38,127 bases of DNA from W0P28-013 sp963638355 (GCA_963638355.1 CAVHRT010000008.1:1-38127); one strand, 5' to 3'; positions 8,324 through 16,614 are shown, counted from the stretch's first letter. Notes: generated from the letters alone by a model not told the origin. Translations and numbers: made by a program.

Positions 8324-10900
8324 ATGAAGAAGATTGATTTTAAGCAGATTTGGCCAACATTGCTCATCATTTTGGTGTTTGCGGTGGCTAGCATCATCTA
8401 TTTCTATCCAGCAATGGAAGGCAAAGTGGTGTATGCGGGCGACAACATCAACGGCAGTGCGGCGGTGCAAGAGAGCGTGAATTTTCACAAAGAAACAGGC
8501 GACTACAGCTACTGGACCAATGGCATGTTTAGCGGCATGCCGAACTATCAGATTGGCGGCGGCGGTGGTTTCACGCTCGACAGAATGTTGCGACCCGTTC
8601 GTTGGCTGCTCTCGTGGGGCAACAGAAACACCATTTTCGTATTTTTCTACTATCTGATTGCATTTTTTCTGCTGTTGCGAGCGTTCAAAGTCAATCGCTG
8701 GTTGAGCATGGCTGGCGCATTTGCCATTGCCATGTCGAGTTACTTTTTTGTGGTGGTGGCCGCCGCGCACAACGGCAAATGTTTCTCCATCACTTGGATG
8801 ACGCTGGTGGCCGTAGGATTCATTCTAACCTATCAGAAAAAATACACTTGGGGCGCACTGCTGGTGATGTTTTTCAGTTACATCGGCTTCTACACGCACC
8901 CACAAATGTCGTACTACATCTGCATGATGATTGGCATGTTTTGGGTTGCCGAATTGGCCATTGCCGCGAAATCGAAAGATTGGAAACATTTCGGCATTGC
9001 CACGACCATATTTTTCGCCTCGTTTGTGGTGGGTATAGGCATGGGCAGTGCCAACTTTTTTGTCAACAAAGAGTACGCCGAAGAGACCATGCGCGGTGGG
9101 CATAGCGACTTGGTGAAAGACCAAGACCCCACGAACAAAACCAAAGGTCTCGATTTTGATTACGCCACACAATGGAGTTACGGCATCGATGAAACCATGA
9201 CGCTGCTGATTCCGAATTTCGAAGGCGGCATGAGCGGCTACAATGTGGGCGAAAATTCGACGCTCTACAAAGAATTGACCGACGCAGGCGTGCAACGCAG
9301 CGCTGCCAAACAATTCTGCAAAAGCGCGCCAACCTACCGTGGTGACAAACCCTTCACCAGCGGGCCAGTCTACATTGGCGCAATAGTCTGCCTGCTTTTC
9401 ATTCTGGGTTTGCTGATAGTGGAAGGCCCGTACAAATGGGCATTGCTAGCCGCCACACTCTTTTCGATAACGCTGGCATGGGGACGACATTGGGCAGATT
9501 GGAGTCATCTGTTTTTCGATTATTTCCCAGCCTACAACAAATTCCGCGCGGTAGAGAGCATTCTGATTGTGGCTGAAATAACCATGCCGCTGCTCGGATT
9601 TTTGGCATTGAAAACCATTTCGGAGAAAAAAATCGATTACAAACGTCTGCTCACCATGCTCGGCATTGCCACGGGAATAACGGGCGGCATCTGCCTGATT
9701 GTGGCACTTCTGGCTGGCACGATTGATGTAACATCGGCATACGACGTCAATTTCAAAAATCAATTGCCAGAATTTGCCTACAACGCCATTTTGGCAGAGC
9801 GCACAAGCATGATTCGCAGCGATGCGTGGCGTTCGTTGCTGTTTGTGCTGATGGGCGCAGGACTCGTCTATTTCTACGCAAAAAATCTCTACCAAAAATC
9901 GCGACCAAAAGCCACCATTTGGTTTGGCGTGGTGCTCACCGTGCTGATTTTGGCTGATTTGTGGACGGTGGACAAGCGCTACTGCAACAACGACATGTAT
10001 GTGAGCAAAAAAGACATGGAGCGTCCGTTCGAGATGAAGCCGTACGAAAAAGAGTTGCTGCAAGACAAGTCGCATTTCCGCGTGCTGAACCTTTCGGGCA
10101 ACGCATTCAACGAGGCACGAACGAGCTATTATCTGAAATCGATTGGCGGCTATTCGGCGGCGAAATTGCGTCGTTATCAAGATTTGATAGACGAACATCT
10201 GGTGCCAGAAATGGGTCCGCTGATGACTGCCGTGGTGCAAACTCAAGGACAATTGGAACAATGCAGCGGCGACAGCCTCTTCCCCGTGCTGAACATGCTG
10301 AACATGAAATATGCCATTGTGCCGTTGCAAAATAATCTGCAAATTCCGGTTGAAAATCCGCACGCCATGGGCAATTGCTGGTTTGTGAACGATGTGCAAC
10401 TTGTGGGCAATGCCAACGATGAGATTGCCGCGCTCGACCACATCAATCTGCACACCACCGCCGTGGCCGATAGCGCATTTGCCGAACAATTGCGCCTCGA
10501 CCAGTACAACATTGCGCCGCTCATGGCATTCGACGAAAACGAGATTCAGCTGACAAAATATACGCCAAAACGCATTGATTATCAAGCACAAAACGAGCAA
10601 AATCGTGTAGCAGTATTCTCCGAAATCTACTATCCATACGGCTGGCACATCTACCTGACCGATGGCGAAGGCAACCTCGAGAACGAACTGCCGCTGGCGC
10701 GCGTCAACTACATGCTGCGTGCAGCTGTGATTCCCGCTGGAACGCACACGCTTGCCATGGTTTTCGACCCAGAGAGCGTACACAAAGGCAACCAGCTGTC
10801 GCTAATCTGCTTCGGCATTTTCTGCGCCACACTCGTTGCCGCCATCGCTATGGAAATAATCAAGCGCCAAAAGGCGAAAACGACGATTTGCGAAAAATAA
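8324..10900 (+). CDS. YfhO-family multi-spanning membrane protein
   Basis: The product has 858 residues with about 12 or more membrane helices spread over residues 10-560 and a last helix near 825-845. The long soluble part at about 570-820 is probably extracytoplasmic. The beginning (LLIILVFAVASIIYFYPAMEGK, then SYWTNGMFSGMPNYQIGGG) is the typical opening of the YfhO family (PF09586), which has a GT-C-like fold. In Gram-positive bacteria YfhO-type proteins glycosylate lipoteichoic acid; in Bacteroidota the substrate is unknown. A GT4 glycosyltransferase starts 11 nt after its stop codon, so the two probably act together on a lipid-linked or surface glycan. Start at 8324 is supported by an A-rich leader. 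Confidence 0.88.
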   Translation: MKKIDFKQIWPTLLIILVFAVASIIYFYPAMEGKVVYAGDNINGSAAVQESVNFHKETGDYSYWTNGMFSGMPNYQIGGGGGFTLDRMLRPVRWLLSWGNRNTIFVFFYYLIAFFLLLRAFKVNRWLSMAGAFAIAMSSYFFVVVAAAHNGKCFSITWMTLVAVGFILTYQKKYTWGALLVMFFSYIGFYTHPQMSYYICMMIGMFWVAELAIAAKSKDWKHFGIATTIFFASFVVGIGMGSANFFVNKEYAEETMRGGHSDLVKDQDPTNKTKGLDFDYATQWSYGIDETMTLLIPNFEGGMSGYNVGENSTLYKELTDAGVQRSAAKQFCKSAPTYRGDKPFTSGPVYIGAIVCLLFILGLLIVEGPYKWALLAATLFSITLAWGRHWADWSHLFFDYFPAYNKFRAVESILIVAEITMPLLGFLALKTISEKKIDYKRLLTMLGIATGITGGICLIVALLAGTIDVTSAYDVNFKNQLPEFAYNAILAERTSMIRSDAWRSLLFVLMGAGLVYFYAKNLYQKSRPKATIWFGVVLTVLILADLWTVDKRYCNNDMYVSKKDMERPFEMKPYEKELLQDKSHFRVLNLSGNAFNEARTSYYLKSIGGYSAAKLRRYQDLIDEHLVPEMGPLMTAVVQTQGQLEQCSGDSLFPVLNMLNMKYAIVPLQNNLQIPVENPHAMGNCWFVNDVQLVGNANDEIAALDHINLHTTAVADSAFAEQLRLDQYNIAPLMAFDENEIQLTKYTPKRIDYQAQNEQNRVAVFSEIYYPYGWHIYLTDGEGNLENELPLARVNYMLRAAVIPAGTHTLAMVFDPESVHKGNQLSLICFGIFCATLVAAIAMEIIKRQKAKTTICEK

Positions 10901-10911
10901 AATCTGGAAAA

Positions 10912-12036
10912 ATGCGCATAGTAATTCTTGGCACGGCATATCCCTATCGGGGCGGTTTGGCGGCGTTCAACGAGCGGCTAGCCTACGAGGCACAGGCAGC
11001 GGGCGACGAGGTGGAAGTGGTAACATTCACCATGCAATACCCCGATTTTTTGTTCCCCGGCAAAACGCAATACAGCGATGCGCCAGCACCCAAAGATTTG
11101 AAAATTCGCCGTTTGATGAACTCCATCAATCCATTTTCGTGGATTCGCACGGCTCGCCAAATCCGAAAAATGCAGCCCGACCTATTGATTGTACCATTTT
11201 GGATTCCACTGATGGCTCCATGTTTAGGCACGATTACGCGCATCGCGCGCCACAAAGGCATGCAAATGACATCGATACTACACAACGTAATACCACACGA
11301 GCCAAAAGCATGGGATAAAATGTTTGTACGCTATTTTCTACGCAGTGTAGATAGTTTTGTGGCGCTATCAGACAGTGTACACGACGATTGTCTTGCCTTG
11401 CTTGGAAAGAACACAAGCAAAAATGTTCGAATATCACCGCACCCAATCTACGACATATATGGTGATCCGTTGGACAAAGCCGAAGCGCGCAAACAATTGG
11501 GATTGCCTGCCGATGGAAAAATTCTGCTTTTCTTTGGTTTCATTCGCGACTACAAAGGACTCGATCTGCTGTTGCGTGCCTATGCCGACAAGCGTCTGCA
11601 AAAGGGCGATGTGCATCTGGTTGTGGCTGGCGAATTCTACAACAACGGCGAAAAATATCACACACTCGAAAAAGAGTTGAACCTGTCGCAGCCCGTCATT
11701 TGGCACACCAATTTTATTCCCGACGACCAAGTGCGCGTCTATTTTTCGGCGGCCGACATCATTGTGCAACCCTACAAAACCGCCACGCAGAGCGGCGTAA
11801 CGCAAATTGCGTATCATTTTTGCAAGCCGATGTTGGTAACGAATGTTGGCGGATTGGCCGAGATTGTTCCGAACGGCAAAGTGGGCTACGTAACGCCCGT
11901 CGATCCGCAAGCCATTGCCGATGCGCTAGCAGATTTCTGCGCCAACGAAGATCCCGACCGTTTCCGCGAAGGAATAGAGGAAGAACGTCAAAAATACTCA
12001 TGGAGTCGCATGCTTCAAACAATAAAGGGCGTGTAA
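10912..12036 (+). CDS. Glycosyltransferase, GT4 family
   Basis: GT-B fold retaining glycosyltransferase of 374 residues. The N-terminal domain opens with MRIVILGTAYPYRGGLAAFN, with the glycine-rich acceptor loop. The C-terminal domain carries the donor-binding motifs: ILLFFGFIRDYKGLDLLL, then SGVTQIAYHFCKPMLVTNVGG with the following AEIV, the EX7E-like region of group 1 transferases. The frame is open up to a TTG at 10888, inside the previous gene, but the ATG at 10912 gives the conserved N-terminus and sits 11 nt after the yfhO-like stop. Donor and acceptor cannot be read from sequence. Coupling to the YfhO-like gene points to a cell-surface glycan or glycolipid. Confidence 0.9.
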   Translation: MRIVILGTAYPYRGGLAAFNERLAYEAQAAGDEVEVVTFTMQYPDFLFPGKTQYSDAPAPKDLKIRRLMNSINPFSWIRTARQIRKMQPDLLIVPFWIPLMAPCLGTITRIARHKGMQMTSILHNVIPHEPKAWDKMFVRYFLRSVDSFVALSDSVHDDCLALLGKNTSKNVRISPHPIYDIYGDPLDKAEARKQLGLPADGKILLFFGFIRDYKGLDLLLRAYADKRLQKGDVHLVVAGEFYNNGEKYHTLEKELNLSQPVIWHTNFIPDDQVRVYFSAADIIVQPYKTATQSGVTQIAYHFCKPMLVTNVGGLAEIVPNGKVGYVTPVDPQAIADALADFCANEDPDRFREGIEEERQKYSWSRMLQTIKGV

Positions 12037-12152
12037 AGGTCGCAACAGCATTTCTAAAAAAAACGAATTTGAGAAAAATTGCGAACAAAAATCTTCAAAC
12101 CTAACACACAACTCACTGACTTTCAACAACTTACAGCGCAAGTCTTTATTCT

Positions 12153-12866
12153 TTACTCTATATTCTTAACCTCATTCACCACCGTCACCAGATGGCATGC
12201 CACCACGCCAGCAGTCTCGGTGCGCAGGCGGCTCTGTCCGAGCGTCACAGCAGTAAAACCCTGCTCGAGCGCCAAGCTGACCTCTTCTCTGCTAAAATCG
12301 CCCTCGGGACCGACCATCACCACCACATCTGAGGCGGGCGGACAAACATGCAGCAAATGCGGTTTTTCGCCTTCGTAACAATGCGCAATAAAACGCTGCG
12401 GCTCACGCACAGTGCGCAGAAATTCGTCACAATCGGTCATGGCATTCAGGTGCGGCACTTGAGCTTTGTACGACTGCTTCGAAGCCGCCACAATTATTTT
12501 CTCGATGCGCTCGGGCTTAATCAACCTGCGCTCCGAAAAACGGCAGCACAACGGCGTAATCTCATCGACGCCAATCTCGGTAGACTTCTCCACAAACCAC
12601 TCGAAACGATCGATATTTTTCGTTGGCGCCACGGCCAAATGCAGCCGAAACGGGCGCTTGCCAAAATCGTGCTGAACAGAAAGAATTTCGACCTCGGTAT
12701 GTTTGGCGTGCGGCGCTACAATGCGCACTTCGTACAGGTTGCCAACGCCATCGATAACGTGCGCCACATCGCCCGCTTGCATGCGCAAAACCTTGGCACA
12801 ATGCGCCGATTCCTCTTCGGGCAAAAATGGATTCGAAAGAATGTCGGGAGCGTAAAAAATCGTCAT
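12153..12866 (-). CDS. rsmE: 16S rRNA m3U1498 methyltransferase
   Basis: SPOUT-class enzyme that methylates N3 of U1498 in 16S rRNA. The product has 237 residues. The C-terminal knot motifs VVMVGPEGDFSREEV and LGQSRLRTETAGVVA bind S-adenosylmethionine and are diagnostic. The N-terminal PUA-like domain starts MTIFYAPDI. The frame stays open to an ATG at 12938, but a minus-strand -7 box (TAATTTTG, complement of 12896-12903) lies inside that extension, so the ATG at 12866 is the true start. It is convergent with the plus-strand glycosyltransferase and divergent from the lipoprotein at 12972. Confidence 0.93.
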   Translation of the reverse strand: MTIFYAPDILSNPFLPEEESAHCAKVLRMQAGDVAHVIDGVGNLYEVRIVAPHAKHTEVEILSVQHDFGKRPFRLHLAVAPTKNIDRFEWFVEKSTEIGVDEITPLCCRFSERRLIKPERIEKIIVAASKQSYKAQVPHLNAMTDCDEFLRTVREPQRFIAHCYEGEKPHLLHVCPPASDVVVMVGPEGDFSREEVSLALEQGFTAVTLGQSRLRTETAGVVACHLVTVVNEVKNIE

Positions 12867-12895
12867 AACTGCGACAAATAGGGTGTAAACGATTG

Positions 12896-12954
12896 CAAAA
12901 TTACATTTTTTTCGCCAAAATAATTCGGAGATAAACAAATAATGTGTACTTTTG
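12896..12954. promoter_or_regulatory. Divergent promoters of rsmE and the lipoprotein
   Basis: Two TAnnTTTG boxes point away from each other: TAATTTTG on the minus strand (complement of 12896-12903, for rsmE, leader about 26 nt) and TACTTTTG on the plus strand (12947-12954, for the lipoprotein, leader about 14 nt). Neither has a perfect TTTG at -33. Their positions decide the start codons of both genes. Confidence 0.6.
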
Positions 12955-12971
12955 CAGAAAATGTACGCACC

Positions 12972-13766
12972 ATGAAACGCACACTATTTTTCACTCTTCT
13001 GGTCGCTGCCGTTTTTTCAGCCTGCAACCGCACCGAAAGGCAATACAATGCCATTGTCGAAACGCTGAACCTATCCGTCCCGCTCGAACTCGAAAACATT
13101 GCAAAAGCGCACAACATGATAATCGACGCAAGCAACATGGATTCCGTGCAAGTGGCGAATTTGCAAGAATTGTTCATCAACTACATATACGCCAATGCCG
13201 ATATGCAGCAAGGTTTGATGCAAGAGGCCTACAGCGCCGCGCTGAACACGCCAAACGACACGCTGCTGCTCGATTCGCTCGAAAATGTGATGGACGGAAT
13301 GCGCCGCTACGGACTGCTGATGTATGCCTCCGAAGGCGAAATAATCACACACACCATGCCAGCCTACATTGCCGAAGCGTTCGACAAATATCTGACGCCA
13401 TCGGAACGCGACATGATAAGACTGACGGAGATTGAGGTGGAAACGCCATCGGTTACCGACGAAGGGGTGATTGTAACGAACGAAGAACTGGCGCACCGCC
13501 TGAAACTCTGCGACGACATGCTAGCCGCCTATCCCAACGACCAAATGACTGCCGAAATAAAAGCGTGCCAAGAGCATTATCTCATCTGCCTGTTACTCAA
13601 TGCTGATAATCAGCAAGATAGCACCTTACAGCAGACCATCGAGGCTTATGTCGAAAGTTATCCCGATGCCGCAAGCACACCACTGCTGCAGCAATTTCTG
13701 GAGATTGCCGACCAGCCAAATGCTGATCACAAACAATTCATCGAACAAAATATCCTGAACAATTAA
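12972..13766 (+). CDS. Lipoprotein of unknown function
   Basis: The product has 264 residues, with a lipoprotein signal peptide ending in a lipobox (VFSAC, lipidated Cys at 18). The rest is mostly helical and acidic, with several LQ/LL-rich segments and a Q/D-rich C-terminal third (NADNQQDSTLQQTIEAYVES), which could be helical repeats of the TPR type. No known family is recognised. The start at 12972 is used because the -7 box at 12947-12954 lies upstream of it and it gives a clean signal peptide. It is followed after 31 nt by the DUF4494 gene and may be in one transcript with it and yggS. Confidence 0.8.
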   Translation: MKRTLFFTLLVAAVFSACNRTERQYNAIVETLNLSVPLELENIAKAHNMIIDASNMDSVQVANLQELFINYIYANADMQQGLMQEAYSAALNTPNDTLLLDSLENVMDGMRRYGLLMYASEGEIITHTMPAYIAEAFDKYLTPSERDMIRLTEIEVETPSVTDEGVIVTNEELAHRLKLCDDMLAAYPNDQMTAEIKACQEHYLICLLLNADNQQDSTLQQTIEAYVESYPDAASTPLLQQFLEIADQPNADHKQFIEQNILNN

Positions 13767-13797
13767 ACATTTCAACGATTAAACTATTCAACAAAAA

Positions 13798-14256
13798 ATG
13801 TACACTTGGTTTTCTGTTAAAGTAAAATTCGACCGCCAAGGCGAAGACGGTCTCATGACAAAAATTACCGAACCTTTCCTGATAGATGCAATGACATTTA
13901 CCGAAGCCGAAAATCGCATTTTGGCCGAAGTGAAGCACTATTCTACCACGGGCGAGATCGAGATTGCCGACATTCGCAAAACGAAAATTTCGGAACTATT
14001 CGACAACGACAGCGAAGACGCCGACAAATGGTATCGCTGCAAAGTGAACTACCTCGCACTCGACGAGAAGAAAGGCATCGAGAAAAAAACTGCGCAAATA
14101 ATGATGGTGAAAGCCGCCAACTTCAAAAACGCTGTCGACACGCTCATCGAGCGCATGCGCGGCACATTGGGCGACTACGAAATTGCCACCATTGCCGAAA
14201 CCAACATTCTCGATGTACTGAAATTCATCCAACCCAACGAAGAAGAGGCGAAGTAA
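13798..14256 (+). CDS. DUF4494 protein
   Basis: Cytoplasmic protein of 152 residues with no signal peptide or membrane segment. The opening MYTWFSVKVKFDRQGEDG, the FTEAENRI segment and KWYRCKVNYLALDEKKGIEK match the DUF4494 family, which to my knowledge is confined to Bacteroidota and has no known function. The gene lies between a lipoprotein and yggS. The pairing of DUF4494 with yggS seems recurrent in this phylum, from memory. The leader is low-complexity (TTTCAACGATTAAACTATTC), with A-rich sequence right before the ATG. Confidence 0.85.
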   Translation: MYTWFSVKVKFDRQGEDGLMTKITEPFLIDAMTFTEAENRILAEVKHYSTTGEIEIADIRKTKISELFDNDSEDADKWYRCKVNYLALDEKKGIEKKTAQIMMVKAANFKNAVDTLIERMRGTLGDYEIATIAETNILDVLKFIQPNEEEAK

Positions 14257-14353
14257 AGAATTTCAAATTCCAAATTTCAGATTGGCGCAAGCCTATCGAG
14301 CCGCAGCGCAAACAATTAAATAATTGGACAATTAGACATTTGGGTAATTAAAC

Positions 14354-15016
14354 ATGGATATTTGCGACAATTTGCAACACGTTCGCAGTCAGATTCCATC
14401 TGGCGTGCGGCTGGTTTGCGTGTCGAAATTCCACCCTGCCGAAGCCATTCAAGCAGCCTACGACTGCGGTGAACGCCTCTTTGGCGAGAGTCGTGCGCAA
14501 GAGCTCACCGCCAAACACGCCCTGCTGCCTGCCGACATCGAATGGCACTTCATCGGGTCGCTGCAGACCAACAAGGTGAAACAAGTCGTGCCGTTGGCAA
14601 CGCTCATTCACAGCGTCGATTCGGGACATCTGCTGGCCGCCATCGACCAATGCGCCGCCAATAACAATCTGATTGCCAACATCTTACTCGAAATTCACAT
14701 AGCGCAAGAGACCACTAAGCACGGCTTCCTGCCCGACGAGGCGCGCACCTTCATTGCCGAACAACGCTGGCTGCAATACCCCCACACGCGCCTCTGCGGC
14801 CTGATGACTATGGGCACAGCCAACGCCAGCGAAACGGAGACGCGCCGCGAATTCCACCGCATGCGCTCGCTGTTCGACGAACTAAAAACCGCCTGCGCCC
14901 TGCCCCACTTCACCGAACTCTCCATGGGCATGAGCCACGACTTCCGCATCGCCATCGACGAAGGCAGCACCATAGTTCGCATTGGCACTGCCATTTTCGG
15001 CGAAAGAAACTACTAG
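14354..15016 (+). CDS. yggS: YggS/PLPBP-type pyridoxal-phosphate homeostasis protein
   Basis: Single-domain TIM-barrel PLP carrier related to the alanine racemase N-terminal domain, used to buffer PLP and keep amino-acid pools balanced. The product has 220 residues, the usual length. The PLP lysine is K25 in RLVCVSKFHP. WHFIGSLQTNKVK, LCGLMTMGTA and LSMGMSHDFRIAIDEGSTIVRIG are the family motifs, and the last one ends in the phosphate-binding loop. The start ATG at 14354 follows a spacer made of AATTGGACAATTAGACATT-type words. Identification is firm. Confidence 0.95.
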   Translation: MDICDNLQHVRSQIPSGVRLVCVSKFHPAEAIQAAYDCGERLFGESRAQELTAKHALLPADIEWHFIGSLQTNKVKQVVPLATLIHSVDSGHLLAAIDQCAANNNLIANILLEIHIAQETTKHGFLPDEARTFIAEQRWLQYPHTRLCGLMTMGTANASETETRREFHRMRSLFDELKTACALPHFTELSMGMSHDFRIAIDEGSTIVRIGTAIFGERNY

Positions 15017-15039
15017 TCAGTGAGAAATTTCTGGTTTCC

Positions 15040-15260
15040 AATTTCTAGATTTCTAGTTTGAAAAGTTTCTGAGTTTGAAATTGTTTCTCGAAATTGCTGG
15101 CGCAATTTCTGTTTCTAGGTTTGTAGGGATGTGGCATGCCGCATCCCTACTGTCGTTTTATAATTTGCAGTGGGTGATGAATACAATGTTTGTCCCCTTT
15201 TCATGGGGACGAGCGAAGCTGAGGGGTTCAAAAATTTTCGGGCGAAAAATCACTCGCCCC
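15040..15260. repeat. Repeat words and hairpins downstream of yggS
   Basis: This stretch has no gene. It contains the TTTCTAGATTTCTAG word with AAAAGTTTCT (15040-15070, also at 3822-3853), a near-perfect 28-nt palindrome GTAGGGATGTGGCATGCC... at 15123-15150, and two further hairpins: GTCCCC/GGGGAC (15192-15210) and GGGCGA/TCGCCC (15240-15259). The palindrome could end yggS transcription. It belongs to the same family as 16340-16366 and 31945-31972. Confidence 0.65.
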
Positions 15261-15321
15261 AACAACACAAACTTTTTGTAACTTTTCATTCCCATCTCGC
15301 ATTTTTTTGTAAAAAAATTGC

Positions 15322-15329
15322 TATCTTTG
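15322..15329 (+). promoter_or_regulatory. -7 box of the candidate small RNA
   Basis: TATCTTTG matches TAnnTTTG exactly and is followed by no start codon that opens a credible frame. Transcription would begin near 15333-15336 and produce the structured RNA that ends in the terminator at 15501-15529. A TTTG upstream (15306-15309) is only 12 nt away, shorter than usual. Confidence 0.55.
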
Positions 15330-15332
15330 CAG

Positions 15333-15529
15333 CGTAAATAATGCCACAAGTGTGTGGTAATGTATGAAAAATAGCGTTTGCTATTGCTCTATTCACGCAG
15401 AAATGTAGGAAATTTCAATAAGAGGATGGATCAAGTCGAGCAAATGCCCGTGATTTTTTCGCGGGCATGACGAGTCCTCTTTCGGTATCCTACAACCGCA
15501 GCGTGAGCAAGTTATGCTCGCGTTTTTTT
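15333..15529 (+). ncRNA. Structured small RNA, family not identified
   Basis: A 190-nt transcript is bounded by a -7 box and an intrinsic terminator. Helices visible by eye: CCACA/TGTGG (15344-15357); an outer helix TGTAGGA/TCCTACA (15404-15410 with 15488-15494); a middle helix AAGAGGA/TCCTCTT (15420-15426 with 15475-15481); and an inner 10-bp helix ATGCCCGTGA/TCGCGGGCAT (15444-15453 with 15459-15468) with a T5 loop. TTGCTC plus ACGC (15384-15398) can pair with 15501-15510 and so compete with the terminator stem. A long interrupted hairpin of this size resembles 6S RNA in outline, but no family-specific sequence is recognised. It does not look like tmRNA, RNase P or SRP RNA. It could instead be an attenuator leader for the lipoprotein at 15631. 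Confidence 0.55.
15501..15529 (+). terminator. Intrinsic terminator of the small RNA
   Basis: GAGCA (15505-15509) pairs with TGCTC (15515-15519), extended by GCG on both sides with one bulged T, and is followed by seven T residues. Its 5' arm can also pair with 15384-15398, so the terminator has a possible alternative fold. Confidence 0.7.
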
Positions 15530-15630
15530 ATTTGTTTTTTAGTGTGGTGCGCAGGTGTCCGATGTGTGCCAGCAATAACCTAATTTTTTTCGACCTCGAG
15601 TGGACAGCGGGGTAACAAAATTATTAATCT

Positions 15631-16317
15631 ATGAAAAACATAAAACTTTTTGCAGCCATGTGTTGCGCAGCAATGCTTTTTGCGGCGTGCGAAAAAAACG
15701 AGCCGAAAAATGCGTACAATCACGACACCAAAAACGACACCAAAGAGGCAGTCGATCTTGGTTTGAGTGTGAAATGGGCAACTTGCAATGTAGGTGCCAC
15801 AAAACCCGAAGAGTATGGCAACTACTACGCTTGGGGCGAAACAGCAACTAAGGGTGACTATTCATGGAGTAGCTATAAGTTTGGTTCTGACAATGCCTTA
15901 ACAAAATACTGCAATAATGACAGTTATGGTAAAAATGGCTTTACCGATAAATTAACTACTCTTGAAGCAGCAGACGATGCAGCAACCGCCAATTGGGGCA
16001 GTGAATGGCGCATGCCAACCATTGATGAATGGGAGGAGTTGATAGATAAATGCACATGGACATGGACTACCAAAAATAGTGTAAAGGGCTATGAAATAAA
16101 AGCCACCAATGGCAACTCTATATTCCTTCCTGAGGCAGGCGATCGCTACGACGATGAGCTGGACGGTGCAGGCTCGTACGGCTACTATTGGTCGAGTTCG
16201 CTCTATATGAGCTACCCGTACCGCGCCCAGTACGTGTTCTTCAACTCCGACCGCCACTACACGGACCGCTACTACCGCGACTGTGGACTCTCTGTTCGCC
16301 CTGTTTCGAGCAAATAA
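15631..16317 (+). CDS. Lipoprotein with FISUMP/C-type-lectin-like domain, candidate DGR target
   Basis: The product has 228 residues with a lipobox (LFAAC, Cys at 20). The domain from about residue 40 to the end (AVDLGLSVKWATCNVGAT, YYAWGET, WRMPTIDEWEEL, YYWSSS, CGLSVRPV) is the Fibrobacter-type paralogous domain (TIGR02145/PF09603), close to the C-type-lectin/formylglycine-enzyme fold. The last part is unusual: the 24 codons at 16210-16281 all end in C or G, and 20 of them are NNC coding for Y, R, D, F, S, H, N and A. The middle of the gene uses A/T-ending codons freely. This is what adenine mutagenesis of AAC-rich template DNA produces in the variable region of a diversity-generating retroelement. 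No reverse transcriptase or template repeat is in the window. Confidence 0.85.
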   Translation: MKNIKLFAAMCCAAMLFAACEKNEPKNAYNHDTKNDTKEAVDLGLSVKWATCNVGATKPEEYGNYYAWGETATKGDYSWSSYKFGSDNALTKYCNNDSYGKNGFTDKLTTLEAADDAATANWGSEWRMPTIDEWEELIDKCTWTWTTKNSVKGYEIKATNGNSIFLPEAGDRYDDELDGAGSYGYYWSSSLYMSYPYRAQYVFFNSDRHYTDRYYRDCGLSVRPVSSK

Positions 16318-16339
16318 CAAAATCAATATCGCACTTATT

Positions 16340-16412
16340 GTAGGGACGCGGCATGCCGCATCCCTATTTTTTTAGTCCCCTGCCACAAAGGGGGTACGCG
16401 GTATGTCCCTAC
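16340..16412. terminator. Palindromic repeat acting as a terminator, plus degenerate second copy
   Basis: GTAGGGACGCGGCATGCCGC followed by ATCCCTA (16340-16366) forms a strong hairpin and is followed by eight T residues, so it should end the lipoprotein transcript. A partial, decayed copy in the other orientation (GGGGGTACGCGGTATGTCCCTACA, split at 16389-16412) follows directly. Same family as 15123-15150 and 31945-31972. Confidence 0.65.
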
Positions 16413-16547
16413 AAATTCCACATTTTGCACTATCCATGTTCTATCTTCTATGCTCTAAGTCACAGCACACTCTCTCAACTGCACCAGCCAAAATCTTGCG
16501 ACTCATATCTTGCTACTTGCGACTTTTTTCAAAAAAATCTTCAACAC

Positions 16548-16586
16548 TGCCACATTTTGGCAGTCACACTGTATAATTTTGCAGTG
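16548..16586 (+). promoter_or_regulatory. Promoter with two dyads before the 103-residue gene
   Basis: The -7 box TAATTTTG (16574-16581) is framed by CACTG (16567-16571) and CAGTG (16582-16586). A second dyad, CTGCCA/TGGCAG (16548-16564), lies just upstream and contains a TTTG. The nested symmetry suggests an operator, but no regulator can be named. The predicted start site is near 16585. Confidence 0.5.
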
Positions 16587-16607
16587 TAATTACTAACCCA
16601 TCAAAAC

Positions 16608-16614
16608 AAGGAGG
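16608..16614 (+). promoter_or_regulatory. Strong Shine-Dalgarno sequence, unusual for the phylum
   Basis: AAGGAGG lies 4 nt before the ATG at 16619. Genes elsewhere in the window have A-rich leaders without such a site, as is usual in Bacteroidota, where ribosomes make little use of Shine-Dalgarno pairing. It fixes the start of the small gene. Confidence 0.65.

Noticed and set aside
9446..10783. 445-codon open frame on the minus strand opposite the YfhO-like gene
   Set aside because: Shadow of a GC-skewed codon pattern; no domain recognised.
12867..12938. Longer N-terminus for rsmE starting at 12938
   Set aside because: The minus-strand promoter box lies inside this extension, and RsmE proteins begin at the MTIFYAPDI-type motif.
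15158..15349. 63-codon minus-strand frame between yggS and the small RNA
   Set aside because: It reads through two hairpins and the -7 box of the small RNA; no conserved-looking sequence or start context.
15333..15529. tmRNA, RNase P RNA or SRP RNA for the structured transcript
   Set aside because: No tag reading frame or tRNA-like ends, no RNase P P4-type conserved sequence, and no SRP Alu/GGAA-loop motif could be found.
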